This document shows, piece after piece, positions 7,921-12,252 of a stretch of DNA of 12,252 nucleotides. This DNA comes from Prevotella sp. Lineage in GTDB: Bacteria > Bacteroidota > Bacteroidia > Bacteroidales > Bacteroidaceae. The stretch spans positions 1 through 12,252 of the forward strand of contig DMYZ01000080.1 of the NCBI GenBank assembly GCA_003483565.1, in the 5' to 3' direction. Numbering within the stretch: position 1 is the first letter of the stretch; every line of letters begins with the position of its first letter. The notes under the pieces were generated by a model, which worked only from the letters and a program-made list of their open reading frames with translations, ran no database searches and had not been told where the DNA came from. A program made the translations under genes and the position numbers.

Positions 7921-9600
7921 ATGAACAAGATCACAACTCCTTTGATGGCTGTAGCGGCTATCACCTCGGTGGGCACAAAAGTCCTGGCACAAACAACGCA
8001 ACGCCCTAACATTGTCTATATCATGTGCGATGACCATGCTTTTCAGGCTATCAGCGCTTATGGCAGTGCTCTCTCCAAACAGGCTCCGACTCCCAATATT
8101 GACCGTATTGCAAAAAATGGTATGATATTCGACCGTGCCTTTGTTGAAAATTCTCTTTCTGCACCTAGCCGTGCTTGTCTGATAACAGGATTATACAGTA
8201 ATCAGAATGGACAGCGGCAGCTTTCTGAAGGCATTGATACAACAAAGACTTTTTTTACTCAAAGATTGCAGCAGGTAGGTTATCAGACCGCTATTGTGGG
8301 TAAATGGAATTTAATGTGTAAACCGAAGGGTTTTAACTATTATCATATCCTTGATGACCAGGGTACCTATTATAATCCTACTTTTACAGAGAAGGGAAGG
8401 TATGGAAAGTATATTCGTGAAGAAGGATATGCCACGGATCTGATAACTCAGCATGCTTTGGATTTTCTTGATCACCGTGACAAGAGTAAACCCTTTTGTT
8501 TGATGATTCATCATAAGGCTCCTCATCGTAACTGGATGCCGGCAATCAAGAATCTGGGACTTTATGATGATGTCACTTTTCCAGAACCTGCTACTTTCTG
8601 GGATGACTACAGTACACGCGGTATAGCAGCCCATCAGCAAAAGATGACGATAGCCCATGCCATGGAATTGATTCAAGATCTGAAAATTCCAGAACTTTAT
8701 GATGGGAAAACTCCGGAGAGCAAGGCTTCTTATGGAGCTCTTATGGGAGAATTAGGACGTATGACACCACAGGAACGTATGGCATGGGACAGCTATTATA
8801 CTCCTCGGAACCGTAAATTCTTGCAGGAAAATCTTACCGGTAAAGCGCTTGTTGAGTGGAAATATCAGGCTTATATACATGATTATATGCGTGTGATTCA
8901 TTCTGTTGATGAAAGTGTAGGCAAGATCCTTGATTATCTGGATAAAAACGGACTTACTGACAATACTGTAATTATATATACTTCAGACCAGGGATTTTAC
9001 CTGGGTGAACATGGATGGTTTGACAAGCGCTGGATGTATGAAGAAAGTATGCGTACACCTCTTATTATTTGTTATCCTGGGCATATAACTCCAGGTACAC
9101 GTTGTAAGGAATTGGTTCAGAATATAGATTTTGCTCCTACCTTCCTATCATTAGCCGGGATTCAAAAACCTAAGGAACTCCCAGGACGTTCTTTAATACC
9201 TCTTTTCCGGAATGGTACAGCTAAAAACTGGCGTACAAGTTTGTATTATCACTATTACGATTACCCTACATTCCATCTGGTTCGCAAGCATGATGGTGTT
9301 CGTACTGAACGCTATAAATTGATTCACTTCTATGGAAAGGGTGGCTACCGCGCTTGTGTCGAAAACAAATATCAGATGATTCCTGGTACACATGAAAACA
9401 GGGTCTTTAATTATTTGAAGAATGCTAATTATTTTCCTGCTGATGCTCCTGATATAGATTATTACGAACTCTATGATTTAAAAACGGATCCAACAGAGAT
9501 TCATAATATATATGGGCAAAAGGGATATGAGAAAATTACAGCGAAGTTAATGAAAAAACTGAGAACTTATCGTAAGGATTTGAAGATCGACGAGTATTAA
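7921..9600 (+). CDS. Secreted S1-family sulfatase, serine-type, S1_11-like
   Basis: This 559-residue exported enzyme hydrolyses sulfate esters, probably from a carbohydrate. The signal peptide is MNKITTPLMAVAAITS onward, with a likely signal peptidase I site after VLA at residue 23. RPNIVYIMCDDH provides metal ligands Asp37 and Asp38. The sulfatase signature is S80-A-P-S-R84-ACLITG, and Ser80 would be converted to formylglycine, matching the anSME type encoded at 2453-3715. Other active-site candidates are Lys128 in GKWN, Asp356-Gln357 in TSDQG, His364 and Lys369 in GEHGWFDKRW. The stretches APHRNWMPA and ELYDLKTDPTEIHNI are typical of S1 enzymes. By recalled similarity the closest group is S1_11, which includes N-acetylglucosamine-6-O-sulfatases; the substrate is an inference. 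ATG 7921 is preferred because the in-frame TTG at 7861 lies upstream of the promoter box. The gene is transcribed divergently from the HTCS and is followed by a terminator. Confidence 0.95.
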   Translation: MNKITTPLMAVAAITSVGTKVLAQTTQRPNIVYIMCDDHAFQAISAYGSALSKQAPTPNIDRIAKNGMIFDRAFVENSLSAPSRACLITGLYSNQNGQRQLSEGIDTTKTFFTQRLQQVGYQTAIVGKWNLMCKPKGFNYYHILDDQGTYYNPTFTEKGRYGKYIREEGYATDLITQHALDFLDHRDKSKPFCLMIHHKAPHRNWMPAIKNLGLYDDVTFPEPATFWDDYSTRGIAAHQQKMTIAHAMELIQDLKIPELYDGKTPESKASYGALMGELGRMTPQERMAWDSYYTPRNRKFLQENLTGKALVEWKYQAYIHDYMRVIHSVDESVGKILDYLDKNGLTDNTVIIYTSDQGFYLGEHGWFDKRWMYEESMRTPLIICYPGHITPGTRCKELVQNIDFAPTFLSLAGIQKPKELPGRSLIPLFRNGTAKNWRTSLYYHYYDYPTFHLVRKHDGVRTERYKLIHFYGKGGYRACVENKYQMIPGTHENRVFNYLKNANYFPADAPDIDYYELYDLKTDPTEIHNIYGQKGYEKITAKLMKKLRTYRKDLKIDEY

Positions 9601-9618
9601 AAATATGTCTGACCGTAG

Positions 9619-9682
9619 CTTTTGGCACTCGCCAAATATATAAACGGCACTTGCCACTTATATATTTGGCAAGTGCCAAAAG
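9619..9682. repeat. 64-nt near-perfect palindrome containing three GGCACTTGCC-type units
   Basis: Bases 9619-9643 pair with 9658-9682 along 25 positions with a single C/A mismatch (9630/9671). After two more mismatches the pairing resumes with GGCA (9646-9649) and TGCC (9652-9655), leaving a two-base tip. Three copies of the same 10-mer are embedded: GGCACTCGCC at 9624-9633, GGCACTTGCC at 9646-9655, and its complement GGCAAGTGCC at 9668-9677. Each copy is itself almost a palindrome, so alternative foldings exist. The element starts 18 nt after the sulfatase stop and has no T-run of its own. It could be a 3'-end stabiliser, part of a compound terminator, a protein site or a small mobile repeat. 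Confidence 0.85.
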
Positions 9683-9698
9683 TTGTAAGAGCATAGGT

Positions 9699-9737
9699 AT
9701 CAGCACCTGGAAAGATGTTTTTTAGGTGCTGATTTTT
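9699..9737 (+). terminator. Intrinsic terminator downstream of the sulfatase gene
   Basis: ATCAGCACCT (9699-9708) pairs perfectly with AGGTGCTGAT (9724-9733). The stem can continue through GGAAAG pairing with TTTTTT, including wobbles, to an ATG triloop at 9715-9717. Five T follow at 9733-9737. This is a good rho-independent terminator for plus-strand transcription. On the minus strand no T-run follows, so it is unlikely to stop transcription from the exported-protein gene. Confidence 0.75.
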
Positions 9738-9765
9738 AGTTGATTATTCTCTTATATTTATTTAT

Positions 9766-10347
9766 CTATCTATTTAAGATTAATCTATTATCCCACACGG
9801 TCCATTGTTTGATCTCATAAAAAAGCCTGCCGATATAGTTATGGTAGGAATTGGGATATACCACGGTATAGACAAACCATAGTTTGCCGTTGTTTACATA
9901 TTTTGAATAAAAACTATAGCCGTCTACATAGCTTCCGTTTTCGTATTGTGGTCCGGAAAGGATGAAATAATTCTTTCCTAAATGATGTCTGGTAGCATGG
10001 AGGGCTTTAGTGAAAGAATCCATACCGAGTCGGAGAGTTCTGCTGTAGTTTTTGGCGACATAACTCTCAAGGATGATATTTGCCCAGTGGTCTGCATAAC
10101 TGAAACGTGCATAACCGATATAATCGTTTAGAGAGTCCGGTTGCTTGATAAAAAATGACGGATATCTGACCGTAAAGCCAAAGTCTTTGTCCTGATAAGT
10201 CTTCATGGGAGCAATGGCAAGCTCGTCGCCAAATAACTCCTCCTGTGGTTTTATTTTACAGGAGGTATTGACGAATCCGATACTGACGCTAAGTATAATG
10301 CTAAGAATAATTAAAACAATTAGTTTTCTCACTTTCCCTTTAATCAT
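9766..10347 (-). CDS. Small exported or membrane-anchored protein of unknown function
   Basis: I do not recognise this 193-residue protein. A basic start (MIKGKVRKL) is followed by a strong hydrophobic segment at residues 9-26 and the only cysteine early in the chain, Cys30 in VNTSCKIKP. That layout suggests a lipoprotein, but the lipobox is poor (Asn at -3), so cleavage by signal peptidase I or simple membrane anchoring are alternatives. The mature part begins its ordered region with YQDKDFGFTVRYPSFF, a pattern that resembles PsbP/DUF1795-type domains (an F-x-V-x-YPS strand), and is rich in Tyr and Phe, for example DGYSFYSKYVNNGKLWFVYTVVYPNSYHNY. No catalytic motif is visible. It is a single gene with its own complete promoter, divergent from the U32-sufE operon and convergent with the sulfatase gene. 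It is more likely real than spurious, given signal peptide, promoter and length. Confidence 0.8.
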   Translation of the reverse strand: MIKGKVRKLIVLIILSIILSVSIGFVNTSCKIKPQEELFGDELAIAPMKTYQDKDFGFTVRYPSFFIKQPDSLNDYIGYARFSYADHWANIILESYVAKNYSRTLRLGMDSFTKALHATRHHLGKNYFILSGPQYENGSYVDGYSFYSKYVNNGKLWFVYTVVYPNSYHNYIGRLFYEIKQWTVWDNRLILNR

Positions 10348-10354
10348 TATTGTG

Positions 10355-10389
10355 CCCCTTTTTTGCTTAAGAAAAAGTAAATGAGGGGG
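10355..10389 (-). promoter_or_regulatory. Possible hairpin in the leader of the exported-protein mRNA
   Basis: In the predicted leader, CCCCC (10389-10385) can pair with GGGG (10358-10355), and inside it CTTTTT (10377-10372) with AAAAAG (10363-10358), the two pairings competing for one G. The GGGG lies only 7 nt from the start codon, so folding could limit ribosome access. The arms are short and nothing was computed. Confidence 0.25.
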
Positions 10390-10406
10390 AGCGTGTTAAC
10401 TGACAG

Positions 10407-10439
10407 ACAAAGTTAGGGTGCTCTCCGGAAACCTGCAAA
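10407..10439 (-). promoter_or_regulatory. Complete Bacteroides-type promoter for the exported-protein gene
   Basis: On the minus strand TTTG (10439-10436) is followed after exactly 20 nt by TAACTTTGT (10415-10407). This fits the -33/-7 consensus at every defined base. Transcription would start near 10400, giving a leader of about 50 nt before ATG 10347. Confidence 0.7.
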
Positions 10440-10443
10440 TTCG

Positions 10444-10465
10444 TTGTCTGACATTTGTCTGACAT
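10444..10465. promoter_or_regulatory. Tandem palindromic operator-like repeat, TTGTCTGACAT twice
   Basis: The 11-mer TTGTCTGACAT occurs twice back to back. Each contains TGTCTGACA (10446-10454 and 10457-10465), a perfect dyad of TGTC and GACA around a central T, so the two dyads repeat with an 11-bp, roughly one-turn, period. A degenerate copy, TGTCTGTCA, lies on the minus strand at 10409-10401 and overlaps the -7 box of the exported-protein promoter. The tandem stands just upstream of that promoter's -33 box and about 75-95 bp upstream of the U32 promoter start. This placement suits a transcription-factor site; the factor is unknown. Confidence 0.5.
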
Positions 10466-10502
10466 TACTGTTTTCATACGATATAATGAACGTCTGGACT
10501 TA

Positions 10503-10534
10503 TTGGTTATCTAGAAAATAAATTGTAACTTTGC
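10503..10534 (+). promoter_or_regulatory. Bacteroides-type promoter for the U32-sufE operon
   Basis: TTG (10503-10505, in the context ATTG) is followed after 20 nt by TAACTTTGC (10526-10534), a full match to the -7 consensus. Only six bases separate the box from ATG 10541, so the predicted transcript starts at or within a few bases of the start codon. Confidence 0.7.
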
Positions 10535-10540
10535 AACCAA

Positions 10541-11806
10541 ATGAAAGAAAAAATAGAAGATTTTGAAATCATGGCGCCGGTAGGTTCCCGAGAATCACTG
10601 GCAGCAGCGATACAGGCAGGGGCTAACTCTGTGTATTTCGGTATCGGCAAACTGAATATGCGGTCGCATTCGGCTAATCATTTTAATATAGAAGATTTGC
10701 GCGATATTGCGGCTACTTGCAATAAGCACGGTATTAAAACATACCTGACAGTGAATACGGTCATTTATGATCAGGATATTTCTGCAATGAAAGAGATCAT
10801 AGATGCGGCCAGGGAGGCTGGAATTTCTGCGGTTATAGCCAGCGATGTGGCTGTTATGGCCTACTGCAATGAAGTGGGTGAAGAAGTGCATCTCTCTACT
10901 CAGCTGAATATTTCCAATGTTGAGGCACTGAAGTTTTACAGTCGTTTTGCAGATGTTTCGGTACTGGCCCGTGAGCTGAACATGGATCAGGTGAAGCATA
11001 TCCATGAGGAGATTGAAAAACAGAATATCTGCGGGCCGATGGGAAAGCGGATCCGCATAGAGATGTTCTGTCATGGTGCATTGTGCATGGCGGTAAGCGG
11101 AAAGTGTTATATGAGCCTGCATAATGCCAACCGTTCGGCTAATCGGGGTGAGTGTGTGCAGATTTGCCGCCGCTCTTATACAGTGACGGATAATGAAACC
11201 GGCAACCAACTCGATATTGACAACAAATATGTCATGAGTCCTAAGGATTTGAAGACCATACGTTTTATAGACCGGATGATGGATGCAGGCGTAAGAGTTT
11301 TCAAGATAGAAGGCCGTGCCCGTGGACCTGAATATGTATATACTGTAGTAAGCTGTTACCGGGAAGCTATCCGGAGTGTGCTTGACGGAACCTTTACGGA
11401 GGAGAAAAAAGATATCTGGGACAAGGAACTCGCCAAAGTATTCAACCGTGGTTTCTGGGATGGCTATTATCAGGGACAGACTATGGGAGAATGGAACAAA
11501 CATTATGGCAGTGCAGCTACCGAGAAAAAAGTGCTTGTTGGCAAAATAATAAAATATTTCAGCAAACTGCATGTGGCTGAGGTTGCTGTAGAAGCCGCTG
11601 ATTTTGACAAAGGTGATAAACTCCTGATCACCGGTCCTACCACTGGTGTAATGTATCTTAATGCAGAAGAGATACGTTATGATCTGAAGCCCGTGGATAA
11701 AGCTTTTAAGGGACAGCGTGTGTCTGTTCCGGTAACGGATAAGGTGAGGCCTTCCGATAAATTATATAAATTAGTAACAGTACAGGAAATAAAGGAAATA
11801 AAATGA
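10541..11806 (+). CDS. U32 family protein, TrhP-like (tRNA uridine-34 hydroxylation type)
   Basis: The protein has 421 residues, close to the length of the Bacillus and E. coli U32 proteins now known as TrhP, which take part in prephenate-dependent 5-hydroxylation of uridine 34 in tRNA. Older annotation calls the family peptidase or collagenase. Visible motifs are MAPVGSRESLAAAIQAGANSV (a TIM-barrel first strand), HLSTQLNISN, and the U32 core FCHGALCMAVSGKC. Cys182, Cys189, Cys205 and Cys209 match the four conserved cysteines expected to hold an Fe-S cluster; Cys177 is extra compared with E. coli TrhP. SPKDLKTIRFID and FKIEGRARGPEYV follow, and the last 80 residues look like a beta-barrel domain. 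ATG 10541 directly follows a promoter box and is the only sensible start. Its TGA overlaps the ATG of sufE, so the two are translationally coupled. Assignment to TrhP rather than RlhA or a protease-like U32 branch is inference. Confidence 0.9.
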   Translation: MKEKIEDFEIMAPVGSRESLAAAIQAGANSVYFGIGKLNMRSHSANHFNIEDLRDIAATCNKHGIKTYLTVNTVIYDQDISAMKEIIDAAREAGISAVIASDVAVMAYCNEVGEEVHLSTQLNISNVEALKFYSRFADVSVLARELNMDQVKHIHEEIEKQNICGPMGKRIRIEMFCHGALCMAVSGKCYMSLHNANRSANRGECVQICRRSYTVTDNETGNQLDIDNKYVMSPKDLKTIRFIDRMMDAGVRVFKIEGRARGPEYVYTVVSCYREAIRSVLDGTFTEEKKDIWDKELAKVFNRGFWDGYYQGQTMGEWNKHYGSAATEKKVLVGKIIKYFSKLHVAEVAVEAADFDKGDKLLITGPTTGVMYLNAEEIRYDLKPVDKAFKGQRVSVPVTDKVRPSDKLYKLVTVQEIKEIK

Positions 11807-12234
11807 CAATCAATGAAGCTCAAGATGAAGTTGTAGAAGAATTTTCCGATTTCACCGACTGGATGGACCGGTATCAGATGTTAATAGATCTGGGTAATGA
11901 TCTGGAGATATTGAATGATCAGTATAAAACAGAAAACAACCTGATTGACGGCTGCCAGAGCCGTGTATGGTTGCAGTGTGACTACAAAGACGGTAAGCTG
12001 GTTTTTACTGCTGACAGCGATGCACTTATTGTGAAGGGCATTATAGCTCTTCTCATACAGGTGATGAGCGGACATACGCCATCAGAGATTCTGAATGCAG
12101 ATCTTTATTTTATAGAAAAGATCGGACTGCGCGAGCATTTGAGCCCGACGCGTTCTAACGGTCTGTTGGCTATGGTTAAACAGATAAAGGCTTATGCCTT
12201 GGCTTTCAAGGCTAAAGAAGATGAAGCCAAGTAA
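11803..12234 (+). CDS. sufE: SufE-like Fe-S cluster assembly sulfur acceptor
   Basis: This 143-residue cytoplasmic protein accepts persulfide sulfur from a SufS-type cysteine desulfurase and passes it to the Suf scaffold. The hallmark is NLIDGCQSRVWL with the acceptor Cys51, the same position as in E. coli SufE. The fold pattern is typical: an N-terminal helical part (FSDFTDWMDRYQMLIDLGNDL), then VWLQCDYKDGKLVFTADSDA, GIIALLIQVMSGHTPSEIL and a final helix with GLLAMVKQIKAYA. Length is normal. The gene begins inside the last codon of the U32 gene (ATGA overlap), so it is co-translated with it. No sufS, sufB, sufC or sufD is in the window. A rare alternative is a CsdE-type role, which the sequence alone cannot separate. 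Confidence 0.95.
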   Translation: MTINEAQDEVVEEFSDFTDWMDRYQMLIDLGNDLEILNDQYKTENNLIDGCQSRVWLQCDYKDGKLVFTADSDALIVKGIIALLIQVMSGHTPSEILNADLYFIEKIGLREHLSPTRSNGLLAMVKQIKAYALAFKAKEDEAK

Positions 12235-12243
12235 ACAGCAGGG

Positions 12244-12252
12244 ATGAGAAAA
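12244..12252 (+). CDS. Possible start of a further co-directional gene, cut by the window edge
   Basis: ATG at 12244 opens a frame reading Met-Arg-Lys, nine bases after the sufE stop and preceded by a purine-rich AGCAGGG. A basic N-terminus would suit a signal peptide. Only three codons are visible, so this is a guess from spacing. Confidence 0.35.

Noticed and set aside
9619..9682. CRISPR array or tRNA explanation of the repeated GGCACTTGCC units
   Set aside because: There are only three units, one inverted, without regular spacers, and no tRNA arms or anticodon pattern.
9761..9776. TATC/TCTA short repeat over the stop of the exported-protein gene
   Set aside because: Two to three units of a 4-mer in AT-rich DNA need no explanation.
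10595..11572. Open frame of 325 codons on the minus strand
   Set aside because: It is antisense to the U32 gene, whose motifs and start are convincing, and its translation is rich in His, Ile and Cys as expected of an antisense shadow.

Overview
The window looks like chromosomal DNA of a gut Bacteroides or a close relative. The evidence is a hybrid two-component regulator with a periplasmic propeller sensor, a serine-type sulfatase with its radical-SAM maturase, a NtrC/NtrY-type pair, and promoter boxes that fit the Bacteroides consensus (TTTG, about 20 bp, then TAnnTTTG) rather than -35/-10. Shine-Dalgarno sequences are not obvious. I see no tRNA, rRNA, CRISPR array, insertion sequence or phage gene.

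Layout. (1) Bases 1-2446, plus strand: the 3' part of a sigma-54-dependent response regulator (its start lies before the window), then a membrane histidine kinase. Their target is not visible. (2) Bases 2453-7704, minus strand: a hybrid two-component regulator (HTCS) followed 14 nt later by an anaerobic sulfatase-maturating enzyme, probably one operon. (3) Bases 7705-7920: a divergent control region with a -7 box facing each way and three copies of TATTTTGA. (4) Bases 7921-9600, plus strand: a secreted S1 sulfatase whose active-site motif begins with serine, the residue that the neighbouring maturase type converts to formylglycine. (5) Bases 9601-9765: a 64-nt near-perfect palindrome and an intrinsic terminator. 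(6) Bases 9766-10347, minus strand: a small exported protein of unknown function. (7) Bases 10348-10540: a second divergent control region with two complete Bacteroides promoters and a tandem pair of palindromic 9-mers. (8) Bases 10541-12234, plus strand: a U32-family protein (TrhP-like tRNA hydroxylation type) whose stop overlaps the start of sufE, followed by what may be the first codons of another gene.

The central genes make a coherent unit: a sensor-regulator for an extracellular, probably sulfated, glycan signal; the enzyme that activates serine-type sulfatases; and one such sulfatase, all around one shared control region and without SusC/SusD or glycoside hydrolases in view. The U32-sufE pair suggests an Fe-S link, since U32 proteins of this type carry a conserved cysteine set and SufE supplies sulfur for cluster assembly. 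The least explained features are the palindrome at 9619-9682, the TGTCTGACA tandem at 10446-10465, and the orphan exported protein between them. I found no clearly new multi-gene system; these three are the best candidates for something undescribed.
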